From NCBI GenBank assembly GCA_024180945.1, contig JAKSGN010000007.1, forward strand, positions 5,039,134 through 5,103,133: a stretch of DNA of 64,000 nt. The letters run 5' to 3'. This document shows positions 11,994 to 24,600 of the stretch, in pieces (position 1 is the first letter of the stretch; each line of letters begins with the position of its first letter). Under the pieces are notes generated by a model. The model ran no database searches. It was not told the origin of the DNA and worked only from the letters and a program-made list of their open reading frames with translations. The position numbers and the translations under genes were made by a program. The stretch comes from Macrophomina tecta (taxonomy: Eukaryota; Ascomycota; Dothideomycetes; Botryosphaeriales; Botryosphaeriaceae).

Positions 11994-14900
11994 CAGCCGA
12001 ACGGGTTTACGTGCGTTAGACGAATGGCGTATGTCAGAAATTAAGCGTAGCAGGACTATACTCCGCCTCTCAGCAGCCGCCACTCTGTTGACAAGCTCCT
12101 CAAGGTGGCAGGCCAAGTAGACACGGAGGAGCGACGCTGCAGCCAAACTCATTGTTAGATTAGAAATCTGCAGGCCAAAGCGTAGTCTAGAATAGATCGG
12201 CTGTCGGCTTCCCCGACCGACCTGTGAAGATGACGATTGTTCCACGCAGTTCGGGAGCATCCAAGTATTCCGAGAAGACATTAGTGCGCTAGCGCCGCCG
12301 TTATTCCTAGTAGTCCGCATGATGATTCCGCGGTATTGTAGCCTGGACGGGACCGATACGCTAATAATTATCGATAAGAAGGGTCTCACGGTAAGGACAG
12401 AGACGCACGAGTTCCCAGGCAAAACTTAGCTTTCCCGTCCCGGGGAAAGCGTAAATCTAGACGACAGGCGCTACTTCAGAGATCAAGGCCATTACAATAG
12501 CAGCAAACCCGGGGGAATAAGCACTGAGATAATATAAAATACCGCGGACGCTTATAGGCTTGTGCTAGTATCGTTACGCTATCCAGTTGCGTCAACAATA
12601 CGTTAGTAAGTAAAGTAAAGCAGGATTTCGGTACGAGCAATATCGTAAGAGTTCGGCGAGGTATATTAAGCGTCGGCTACTTCGCTGTATACAGAGACTA
12701 ATACTAACTAGTACGTATATAGTGCGGAGCACGACGGAAGCTACCGCCTTCTAGGGACCTCAGATATAATAAGTCGGCCGCTGTTATATTATACCCACCA
12801 ATATACATTTAAACCCAAGGCAGTAGCACCGGTGATCTATATAAAAACGAACTTTCTAGTAAGGGCTCGGCTGCCGCCTCGTCCACTTTTGTTACGACCT
12901 GCACTAAATCAAGTTCAAAGTGGGTTTGGATTAATGAAGTTTCTAAGCTAGAGAGGAGAAGAAGAAGAAAAGAAAAGAGAATAAGAGTAAGAAAGCTATA
13001 TAGAGGTAGCGTTAACTTCTTTATATAGTAATTCTTAATCTGTATTTAGTGAATGCTATGCACGTGCCTGCTAACTCAGCCACTCTTTTGCTACCCGGCG
13101 TAACCACTCGTCGTAGTCCGGTTCGTGATAAAGTTACTACTAGCCTTTAAAGTAGCCTTTAATAAGTTAATTATAAAGACTAATATCTATGTAAGCTTTT
13201 AAAGAGCTAGTCTAGTACTATATAACCTAGAGGCTATACTATTAAGACTTAATATTAAGCTTTATATACTAATACTACTAGCTATTCTAGATTATTATAG
13301 TCTAGAAGCCTAGTAGTCTCTCTAGCTAAGACGTAATCCTACCTGCTATCTAGGTGCACCGAAGGTTAGAGCCTAGTAAAGAGGTAAGGTCCTCTAAGCT
13401 AGTAGTAGCTACTACGTATTATAGCGCGGCGACCGTGTTGGGTTTCAGTTATTGCTATAAAGCCATTCGGCTAACCTTCCGCCGACCGCGAGTAGCTAGT
13501 TAGTCGATAAAAGGTATAGTAATAACTAGCCTAGTGGCTGGTTTGCCCCAATAACTCTATATATAGAGGCGTGTTCGTAACACTACGCACTACGTCCCGC
13601 GGAAAGCCTAGATATTATATAGGGGCGTAATATTCTATATTTACTAGGTTCTCATTTCTGCGTTACCTATAAGAGTCTTTCTATAATAGGCCGACCGTGT
13701 CTTGTAGAAGGGGTAACGGACTAGATTCTATACTAGGTAATCTACGCTACCCTCTTCTACTAACTAAGCTTATGTCCCCTCTTATTCTAAGCTAGCTAGT
13801 GTTTCTAATAACTTAAGTCTCTGCGCGACTAAGCTATAATTCCTTAAGAGCCTTTTCTTACTGCTGACTTATGTTATCATCGTAGGTTACGCACTTTACT
13901 CCTATTAAGGCCCCCTATTAAGTCGCCTAGATGCCGCTTAATAGATTCGTTAAGGACTATTAAAGCTAGCCTATATTTCTCGTTTCTAGAGTTTGCTATT
14001 ACTTCTATTTTTAGGCGAGCCGGCTGAGCGTATCCTCTAGATAGTATTTGCGATAATAAAAATTTATAAAGGTAGGGGGGTTTCTTTTACGGAGCTAAAG
14101 TTAATAGAGTTTAAGTATATATAAGATTAATTACTCTAATTAGTTATACCGGTGCCTAAGCCTTAGTCTAACTTATAGTTTACCTATCGGCTTCCTAGCC
14201 CTAAAGTTCCCCGTTATGGCTTGCGGGATTTACTCCTAATTAGGCCGCGCCCCTACTTCCCTAGTAGCGTCCGAATATCTTAGACTAAAAAACCTTCGCG
14301 GCAATAAAAGAATAGGCTATAGCATATATAATAATAAGTAAAGGAATACGGCCTTAACTATAGGAAGTTAAGCCCCTAAATATCTTTTAAGCTCTTAAAT
14401 GGCTATCGCCTCTATCTATCCCTACACGTGTAGCTTAGAATAGCTTGCCGGTTCTATATCTAAGCGTCTAAACCCGCCTTTTCTTATAAGTGCGGCTGAA
14501 CGCGATTCTTCTTTCCGCATAAAATATCGCTTAATTATGTAGTTTTAGATTATTCGCCTAGATTACCTAACTCCGATATACTTTATAGCGAGTTATTCCT
14601 ACGTTTTATTAAGATATTATATCCTAGAGAGCTACTACCGGAGCTTCCCTTCCACCTCTAGCCGGATAAATAATTAAGAGGCTAGTAATCGTTTACTTTT
14701 AGCTTAGAACTATTAAGCTACTATAAGTTTAAAGCGCTGCTAATACTAAACCTAGAATAGGTTAGTAGTACTATAACACTAGTCACCAGCTAGTACAAAA
14801 TAACGCGTCACACTACCGGCATTAATAAGGAAATTTATTACCCCTATTAGCTAAGTTCTACGAAAAGACACCCGGATTATATAATTTATAGAGAGTAAAG

Positions 14901-15291
14901 GGCATTTATACTTAGACTTATAAGTATAAAACGCTTTTTATAAAGGCATAGCGTGTGCTAGTATAGTCTCTAATATATCTAATTATACCTAGTTAGTATT
15001 CTTACGACCGTTAAACCGCTACCACTCCTACTCTATAAGCGTAGTAGACCCGGCGGGGAACTATAGCTTAGCCTTTACTATAGCGTCTGCCGTGCCATAC
15101 TAATAACTAAAACTACACCTCTCGGTAAAGCGCCTAATAAGCCGCCGCGTTATACCGTGGCTATAGAGAAGGCTAAATTTTCGCTAGGCGAAATAATCTA
15201 TTAGCTATTATACTAACGATCTTTAAAAGGGCTTTTTATATATAGAAGTAGTAGCTGAAACAGAGAATAGAAGGGATAAAAATATAGTTAG
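11994..15291. other. Transition into TA-rich decayed DNA, unassigned
   Basis: Composition changes gradually after about 12,450 from normal to TA-rich sequence full of TAG, TTA and CTA triplets, the look of RIP-mutated repeats. From about 12.4 to 29.1 kb no frame on either strand has an ATG-initiated open stretch of 60 codons. I could not assign the 12.5-15.3 kb part to a repeat family. Its last bases (15287-15291, gttag) are the left target duplication of the Copia element. A minus-strand open frame at 11988-12422 has no recognised domain. Confidence 0.55.
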
Positions 15292-15511
15292 TATTAGAAT
15301 ATTTAATTTAGTAGTGTTTTAGATTTAGTTATATCTTATACTCGTTATATACCTGTCTTAGTAGGTAAGCAAGTTACATACCCGTTTTACCCTAGTAGAT
15401 AGAATAGGTATAAGGAAAGCCCGTACGGCCTCCCTCTACTAGATATGCTAAATCTATAGAAACTTATCTTTATTAGTTAAATTAAGGCTGCTAATTAGTT
15501 ATTTTCTAATA
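15292..15511 (+). repeat. Copia 5' LTR (220 bp)
   Basis: Aligns over its whole length with the interrupted 3' LTR. Differences are mostly G/A or C/T transitions. The LTR ends in the sequence ttctaata. Confidence 0.85.
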
Positions 15512-18500
15512 GTTATAAGCCCGGGTGCGTCTTAGGTATCTTCCGTAATCTAAGCTATTCTCTAGAAGCACCTCTTTATACTATATTTAAGCGTTCTATA
15601 GTATCCGGACATCTCGCTTAGTATTCTTTTACTATATAGTTATAAGCGGAGCCAAGTGCCTCCCTTATTCGTTATTTTTATAATAGTTATCTAAACTATT
15701 ACTAAGTGCCTATTTTAGTAGCCCTTTTTAGGTATAGCATTTCTAGTAGGTATACTAGCTATCTAAGCGAGTTTTACTACGTTCTAGCGCTTCTCCTAAG
15801 TTATCTACGGCTACGAGACTCGGCTCGATTATTCGATAAGTAACTACTAGCTACTACTAGTAACTATAGCCTTATTAAAGCCTATTATCGTCCTTAAGTC
15901 GTCCGATAACTAGAATAAGTAGTATTTTACTATCCAAGCCCGAGCGAAGTAGGGAAAAATCTTCGACTATATTAATCTAAACCTTATAGAAAAGCTAATC
16001 TAGCTAATTAAGCTACGTAGCCCTACAGAACTAGAAAATGACTCTATATAAGTATAGAAGCGTTATAAGCTATAACGTAAGGACTATAAATAAGAGCTCT
16101 AAAAATACGAAAAGCTAGAAAAAGAAATTAACGACCTATCTACGATTATTCTAGACTCTATTAGCTTCTCTCTCTAACTAATTCTTCGAAAGCTAAGGAA
16201 TAACCTATACCCTTATTCTTAACTATCTATACTTAAGGCTCGGCTTTAGCCTATATAGGAGACTTAAGAAGACCTCGTAATTAATTAGCTAAAGTAGCTT
16301 AAGAAATCACCTAGTAGCTAGAATATCGCTAAGTAGCTTAATTAATAGAAGGAAACGCTATTTAAGGTAGAATTACTCGACCTACCTAACGTCTCTAGAA
16401 ACCGAGGTAAGAAGAGCTTTTTAAAAGTACTTTTATCTTTTAATGCTTAATAGACTACTAACTATAAGATTAGGCTTTAGAACGATAAGCTTACTAAGCT
16501 ACTAGCTAATCTTATTATTAAGTACCGTAACTACTAACGTTAAAATACAGCCGAAAATCTAAAGATTATAAAAGTAACCTTTACGGCTACGCTATATAAT
16601 TAAAAGCAGGAACGAGGCCCTCCTAAATATATATATAGGGAGAATTACTAGTATTACTAATACGCATATTATAACGTAGTAATTAGACCGGCCAATTAGA
16701 TACCTAATAAAGAGCTTTAGGCTAAGATTAAGAAGAGTCTAGAGGACCCCTAAACTAAGTATCGAGTAGAGCGTTCACTTAATTATTTTAAGTGTAAATA
16801 TAAGAATCTAACTTCTTAGAAGCTATAAGAGAATCCGTAAGATTAGTAATTAACGAATAAATTAGATAATAGTAATTCTTTATCGTTTCTAGCCGTAGTA
16901 GCCTCGGCTTTTAGTACGTAATATATTGCTAAACCTACTACGCTTAAGCTCTCATAGATTACTAATACGGGCTCTACGTACTATATCTATAATCGATTCA
17001 TACAGAAACGGTTTAAGAAAACCAGGAATATAAGTCTAGATAATTATATTATAGCTAGAAATTTAACTATACTAATCGAAGCGTTTAGAGAAGTAACGAT
17101 TAACGTAACTAACTAATAAGGAAACCGCGTTATTACCCTACTAGACGTAGCCTACGTACTATTATTTAAGGCTAACCTCGTCTCTATTACTAAGGTAAGG
17201 GATAAGGGCGTTTAGTTAGATATAGGCCGTTTATACCTCTATAAGAAGAATATTATTATAGTAAACCTAACTCTTAAGTATAACTACTTCTTTATAGAGT
17301 ATAATAAGGGGTTAAATAATTTAAAAATTAACTCGAACCTTATTATCCGATCGTTACTAGCTACTTAGTGGCACGATATATTTATCTATATAGGCCAAAA
17401 TGCTGTTAACGCGTTGCCTAAGGTAGTTTAAGGAGCGGCTATTACGAATTAAAAGCTACCTAAGTACTATAATATATACGCTCGTATAAAGGCCTATTAA
17501 TAGATTTCTCGAGCTATAGAGCTAGAAGAATTATCTACGAAGGCCTTCTTTCGAATTTTATTTAATTTAACGCAAATAACACGAGCCAATAACGGCAATT
17601 AGTAGATAACGTACGTAGAATATATATCTACTAAGTTTACTATTACGGTTACGCACGTTACTAAAAATAAGTGTATCTAGCACCTCCTTAATACCATCTA
17701 AATAATTAAGTCTCGATTTAGAAAGACGGTGGCGTTCCTAAGATTAAATAGAGAAGTATTACTTATATACGCGTTTAAGTAACAGCTTAAGTAGTAGGGA
17801 ATTACCTATAAGATATTAGCTCCCTATACGCCTTAGTAAAACAAAGCTTTAGAACGTTTAGAATACTCTATTATAGTTAAAGTACGCGCTCTACGCGTTA
17901 GTACTAACCTATCTAAAGGCCTTTAGCCTAAAATAATTAAGGCAGCCTCCTATATCTATAATAAGACCCTAATAAAGTGGCACTAGTAGAAGACTCTATT
18001 TAAGTTAGTCTATAAAAAGTAGTCTAAGATGGCTTACCTACGAGTATATAGCTATAAAGCCTACTTACTACTTAAGATAATTCTATGCTTATATAAGCTA
18101 AATAAGCGAGTCTTAGTTAGATATTTAGTTAGATATAATTTAACTAATATCTACTATATTTAGTATCTACTAAAGGATCGTATTATACGATTAAAAGACG
18201 TTACATTTAATAAATCTAGTAAGTTCTTACTAGAGGACTTAGACGAGCTACTAGCGGCTTAGTAATAAAATAACGAGCTAGAATTAATTATACCGCGTAT
18301 TATACTTAACGAGGAGGACATTATCTACTTAGATAAAAAACTAAAAACGTCCACTAATAATATAAGCCGGGAATCTATACCGAATTAAGTAAAAAGTCCC
18401 TAAAAGAAATCAACGCCTACATAGGCTAATTATCTACTAAGCCCATTATTATTAGTAAGTAGTATTCGAGTCTAAGTACTAGATTCGCCTTAGTTATCCT

Positions 18501-21069
18501 CTTAAGAATTAGGGGGTAAAGAATAGTAGTAAACTCAGAGACTTAGACCCCTTTTACTAGTTTAGTACGAAACTAAGCCGGATCTAGGCGCTATAACTAG
18601 TAACCGTGCGCCTAGGGGCCGTAATATATTAGCTAATATTAACCCGAGCCTAATTATCTAAGGATTAAGGACACGCCGCTAGCGCTATAATACGTATATT
18701 ACGCTAATATAGAATAATATATTTAGTTATTAGGGGCTATACTCGTCCTTTATAACTATCCTAAACGAGCTACGAACGCGTGCTATAAAATATTACTAAA
18801 CCGAGCTTCTACGAATCTATAAAGATTAGCTACCCCCTAAACTATAGTTTTACTACGAAATCTTTAACTACCTAATAAAACCCTACCTGCTAAAAGCTAT
18901 TTAAATAGAGCTTTAGAAAGTCTAGAATAAGGGGGTATAGAAGATAGTATAAGCGAAAGAAGTATAAAGTCTTTAGAAAGAGGCTATTCTACTTACTTAG
19001 ATATTTAAATATAAATTCGATAAATACAGTTGGCTTATAAAAGTTAAGGCTTATATCTATATAAGGGAAGACTTATAAAGCACCTAATAGAATATATACG
19101 TAGCTATTCTAGCCTTCCAAATCTTTCGAGCACTAATAGTAATTATCTATGCGTTCGATTTAGAGATACGTTAGTACGATATTATTAACGCCTTTTTCTA
19201 TATATCTCTTTAAGAAAAGATATTCTACTAACCGTTTAAAAGAATAAACCTCTCTACTAGCTAAATACTACTACTACTCCGAGCATTATACGGCTTAAAA
19301 GAATTACTAGTATTATAGTAAAACTACTTTTACTAGGTACTAAAAGAGCTTAGATTAGAATTAGTTCTAGATATACCGTGTCTATACGTAAACGACTACT
19401 TATTCGTCTTCTTCTTCATAGATGACGTAATTATGGCCTACTATAAGCGTAATAAGTAGTACGCTAACGTATTTTAAAAGAACTTATTCTAGCGCTATAA
19501 AATATAGATAATAGGTAAGGCTTAATAGTTCTTAGCCTTACGTATAGTACGGGATCGTAAGTAACGGCTCTTATAGCTCTTATAGAAGTTATATATTAAC
19601 GGCCTTATTACGCGTTATAGCGTTAAGGAGACTTACGTACTAGCTATACCTCTTCTATTAGATAAAGTACTAGAATCGAATTAAGGTACGTATATAAGCG
19701 TATAAGATATCTATACGTACTAAAGTAAGATAGGCTTAGCTTAATTTATAGCTATAAGTACGTATATAGATATAGTATATACTTATTTAGTACTTTTAGC
19801 CTATCTTACTAACCCCTTAGCTCGCTATTTAGAGCTAGTATAATATCTTCTTAGATATCTAGCTAGGACTAAGAACCTCGCCTTATACTATTAAGGATTC
19901 TAGGAGAATTAGGCTAATATCTTTACTATTAGTAGTAATATAGCTTATGTAAACGATCCGGATATACGCCGTAGTTACTAAGGATTAATTATTATAATAT
20001 ACGGTGCGCTAGTTAACTAAAAAGCAGTTAAATAACTAACTATTACTACCTTAACTACGGAAGTAGAGCTACTCACCTTATCTAAGGTAGCTAAGTAGTA
20101 CTTCTAGTAGAAACGCCTATTTAGGGGTATTTAGTTTAATCTAGGGCACGAAATTAAGGTTTAGTGCGATAATATATAAACGCTTCGCCTTATAAAGGAG
20201 AAAATAGGCAAGCTAAATACTAAGCTATGCTACGTAGATATTTATTACTACTAGCTACGCTAAGAGGCTTAGGTAGATAACGTTCACCTTCGCTAGACGC
20301 CTACGGCCGTTATACTTACAGACGGCTTAACTAAAGCCTTACTACGTTAGAAATACTATAAGTTCGTTAACTAAATTAGCCTTACACCTCTCTTTAAGTA
20401 ATGGCCTAAGTCGATTTTAGTAAATAGTATTATTGCTTTTATAGAGGCGTAACCCTCTCCCCTAGTTATCTTTATAAGAAAGAAAGAACTAGAAAAAAAA
20501 GTAGATTAACTAACCCCTAAGAAGGCCGGCCCTAGCTAGGCTACACTATAGAATAATACTAAGACTAATAAGCCACGTTAGTAGCTAGGCTTAGCACGCC
20601 CCGTAGATTTACCTAGCTAGAGCATTACGCTTACTAGCTTAGAAATTTAGCTAATATCGGATAACCCTCTTCCTAACTACTAGTTACCTAGTAGAAGGGC
20701 CCTTAATTTACTACCTAAGTATACCCGATCCCGTGATCGCTAGTGTCTAATAGGTGATTAGCCTAAATGTGGCTATACGTAGCGTATATAATAGTAGTTA
20801 GCTTAGTTACTTTAGATGGGAAGATTTTCGCTTTTTAATCTTATATACTCACTTACGTAACCGAGTAGTGTATTGGGTAAAGCGCTAATTACGTTAGAAC
20901 CGAGGTTCCGAGTTTAATTCTTAATATAGGTAGGCTAAAAGATTCCGAGTTCGATTCTAAGTACTACTACATATTTTTTCTTTTTATATACTACGAGTTT
21001 AATACTTATTCTACCTCTATCTTTGTTTTTATTACGTACTTCCCTTTCAGGCAACACGTGAAGGGGGTG
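15512..21069 (+). pseudogene. Copia gag-pol remnant
   Basis: Read in the plus direction, with TAG/TAA taken as mutated CAG, CAA or TGG codons, the region follows Copia order. A charged gag lies at about 15.9-16.9 kb. An aspartic-protease region and a gag-pre-integrase segment (WHDIF-like, near 17.37 kb) precede an integrase at 17.5-18.25 kb. Reverse transcriptase lies at about 19.0-19.7 kb, with a recognisable ALYGLKE motif near 19.29 kb and a Y-x-D-D-like FIDDV near 19.42 kb. RNase H extends to about 20.38 kb. Integrase before reverse transcriptase is diagnostic of Copia rather than Gypsy. Nonsense codons every few dozen residues rule out function. A purine-rich tract (aaggggg) precedes the 3' LTR at 21,061. 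Confidence 0.85.
20860..20975 (+). other. tRNA-like A/B-box sequence inside Copia
   Basis: Between the RNase H region and the 3' LTR is a stretch resembling a RIP-changed tRNA. An A-box-like segment (agtgtattgggtaaagcgc) lies near 20,866. A B-box-like segment (ggttccgagtttaattct) follows near 20,904, and a second copy of its 3' half (gagttcgattct) near 20,947. It could be a tRNA-derived SINE remnant. The cloverleaf cannot be completed as it stands, so this is tentative. Confidence 0.35.
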
Positions 21070-21176
21070 TATTAGAATATTTAATTTAGTAGTGTTTTAG
21101 ATTTAGTTATGTCTTATACTCGTTGTATACCTATCTTAGTAGATAAGCAAGTTATATACCCGTTTTACCCTAGTAG
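21070..21176 (+). repeat. Copia 3' LTR, left part
   Basis: The first 107 bp of the 3' LTR. It ends with agtag (21172-21176), the left target duplication of Gypsy-1. The remaining 113 bp lie at 28911-29023; 107 plus 113 equals the 220 bp of the 5' LTR. Confidence 0.9.
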
Positions 21177-21644
21177 TATTACGGCGCAGCCTTTATAGGG
21201 TAAGAAATAGGCGGAATAAGGGAATAAAGCGGGGCGTAGAGACGCGCCATAGAAAGATCTATAGAAAGAGTTACGTAAATTACGTAATACTAAGTATTAA
21301 TCTATATACTCTCGCCTAGGTAAATATAGATTAAATAGATTAAACCTCTTTAATTTCTATAATCTATCCTCTATAGAAATAGATTAATAGAATTAATACT
21401 AGATTATAGACCTTTTCTACGAGTATATAAACTATACTTCTTAGATAGCTTCGACCTTCGTAGTTAACTTTAATAATAGAATTTAGACTCTATTAGTAAT
21501 ACGGTCTTTATACGTAGTACTTAGTCTTATTATATATTCGACTTGCTCTTATCCTCTTCTTATATCTACTTAAGGAAATTCCCTTAATAGGTTTTCTCTC
21601 TCTTTAGTATTTAGATTTTTAGAGGCAGAGGCCCGCTCGTTATA
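21177..21644 (+). repeat. Gypsy-1 5' LTR (468 bp)
   Basis: Same length as the 3' LTR. Differences are almost all transitions, with the 5' copy richer in A and T. Confidence 0.92.
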
Positions 21645-24600
21645 CTTTAACTACTATTCTTATAAGGAGAGGAAGGCTCTAAGATTAAGTCTTATTAGGT
21701 AAAATATTACCCCCTAACGAGTTTAGGAAATAGTAATAGTACTAGGATTTTAGATAAAGGTCGACCTAGTAGAGGGTTAGGTTTAGGGTACCTAGGGGTA
21801 AGCTTAGCCCGCGTAGCAAACGGAGCCTACTAGAGCTAAGCTCTTATAGCTTATCGAGGAGTTAAAGGCTTAGAATGCTTAACTAATTAAGTATATAATA
21901 AAACGAAGCGCTACTAAGGTTAAAGTAGTGGTACCTAAGAAGTTTAATAAGAATAGAAAGAAGCTCTAATTCTTTCTACTTTAAATATAACGCTACCTCT
22001 AGTTTAATTAAGCGTAATTCGATAGCGACGCTAAGAAAGTACTCTTCGTATTAATCTATCTTAGAGAAACGGTAGAGATATAGATAGAACTATACCTTCG
22101 CGACTATCTAGCTAATAAATACTCTCTCGAGAAGAGACGAGAAAAGACTAAAAAAATCTTCGGTACCTATACAAGATTCGTAGATAACCTTAGAACTATT
22201 TTTAACGATTAAGATAAAGTCCGTAAAGCCTCTAATAATATTATAACCGTTAAATAACTAGAATCTATAGCTATCTACGTAATTGAGTTTTAATAGCTTA
22301 TAGTCTACCTTAAATAATTAAATGAGACTTTCCGCGACCTCTTCTATAAAGGCCTAAAGGAAGAAGTTAAGAAGAATATAATTATCTATAAATACCTAGC
22401 TACCTTTTAGAAGATAGTAGACCTTACGTCCTAGATCGACGATCGTATATACGAGTAGAAGATAGGTTCTCGATAAGCTAATACCTCGAAGCCTCGCCAT
22501 AAAAAAATAATTCTTAAAGGCGGAGATGCTATAGCCCTCGACGCGACTAACTAATAGAATTCTAAGAAGGGTAATAATAACGGTTAAAATAATAATAAGA
22601 AGCCTAAAGAACCTAATTTAAACTAGACGAACGAGTAGAAATAGCGCTATAAGAATTAACTCTATATTATCTATAGTAGTAATAAGCACTTTTCTCCTAA
22701 GTACCCGTAGAACCCTCGTAATAAGAAAGATAGAAAGTAGACCTTAAGCGCTTAACGTAAAGTATCGGTTATATCCCGCTAAAATAACTATAATACGCTA
22801 TACTAGATAGCCTGCTATAACGATAACTACTAGATATACTAAAGCAGCAAAGATATATTAGGATAGTACCCCTACGAACTACGATAATTCGGTATAATAA
22901 CTAGGAATGAAGGAGTTATTAAGACCGACGATTTTATTAATAGCTTTTTCTTAGACGAGGAGCTCGTAAATAGCGAGACTAAAGAACTATATGACTTAAT
23001 AGATAGCGAAGTAGAAGCTATAATAAATTCTATAGCTCTTCTAGAACTCGAGCGCCTTATAGCTAAGTATAAGATTAGCGTAGAAATAATAAACGAAAGC
23101 GACTAACTCGCCTAGGTAATCTAGATTTCCTACGAAAGAGGGTTGGCCCTTATAGTACTATAGATATAGCGCTAAGGGACCCTCTAGGAAACCCGAATCG
23201 AGTAAGATAGAAAGAAGTACGAGCTTATTATTATAAAGAAAACCGCACTCGTAATACTTTATTATTAAGGAATAACTACTTAATAGTAAGTAGACTACGA
23301 CTCTCTTTAAGAATTAGTAAGAATTCTTTACTAGTATAGTATAGCGACTATCTAGAACTATATACTTTAGTAGATACTAAACGAGAAACTTAATATACTA
23401 GCTTTTTAATACTAGGTACGAAAAAACATAGTCTACTAGTAAAAATAGTTACGTACTAATAAATAGACTAACTAGAAGCAAGCATACCTTTAAGTTAATA
23501 AATAAGAGGACTATATATATAGTAAAGTCTACGACTATCTAAAGCTAAAAAACTAGACGGCCCTACGGTATTAGAATCGACTTAGAGGCCACGGTCTAGG
23601 TCCCTTTATATAGTATTACGCATATCGAATATAGAAATTCTTACCGGACTAAATCTTTAGAGATAATTTAAAATAAAAAAAACGCTTAACGGACGTCCTA
23701 TCTCGATACTAATTAATATAAAGTCGAGCGGAAACTTTATATATAACGAGCTTATAAAATAATGTAAGATTCTATACTAAAAAAAGAAAGATCTATATCC
23801 GCTTAGCGGGTTTAATAGAAAAAGCTTAGTCTACGGAGAAGACTAGGTAAAAATAGAAATAAAGAAAGTAACCCTCTAAATTAAAAACTATTAGAAATAG
23901 ATCTCTCTCAACGTCTAACGTATCCCCGGGTATGATATTATCCTAGGTATACCCTAGATTCGAATATAGAAACCTATCTTTAACTTTAGTAAAGAAGACG
24001 AGATAGTCTTCTAAAAAGAGATTAACGACCTCCTATAAAAATTTAGTTTATATATAGAAAATAGGTTAATAAATACCCTATAGCGACTCTTATCTACTAT
24101 AAATTAAGAAGTAGCCAGCGTAAGGCCTAAGAGTAGTAGCTATATAGGCGACTCCGATAGTAGTATAAGTTAGAACTAGGACTACGACGTAAAAGACAAA
24201 GCCTCTTTAGTAAAATATAATTCTATCGCAGGAATAAGCCCTATTAAGCGAAATAATACCCTCGAATTATTAAGAAAAGAGTAGGACTTAAATAATAGCA
24301 TAAGGCCTAGCGACGGTAGTATTAATAGTAACCTTAAGAAAGGCCTAAAATAGAACTAGGACTATAGTATACGAAACGCCGCCTTCTCGGTAAAATATAG
24401 CGCCTTAAGCGGAGTAAGCCCTACCGAGTTAAGTATTTCTAAAGATTAGGTATAATACTTATTACGAAAGACTACGTGAAGAAAGTATAAGGCTAAGAGT
24501 AAGACTTCATAAAAGTAATTAGTAGCCCCGAAACCTCTCGTAGACGTCTAAATAATCTTAAGAGAGGTATTTAGGCATATATAACGCTAAGAATAATAGG

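Noticed and set aside
11988..12422. Minus-strand 144-codon frame after the F-box pseudogene
   Set aside because: No domain recognised; the opposite strand also has protein-like stretches, so coding status is undecidable.
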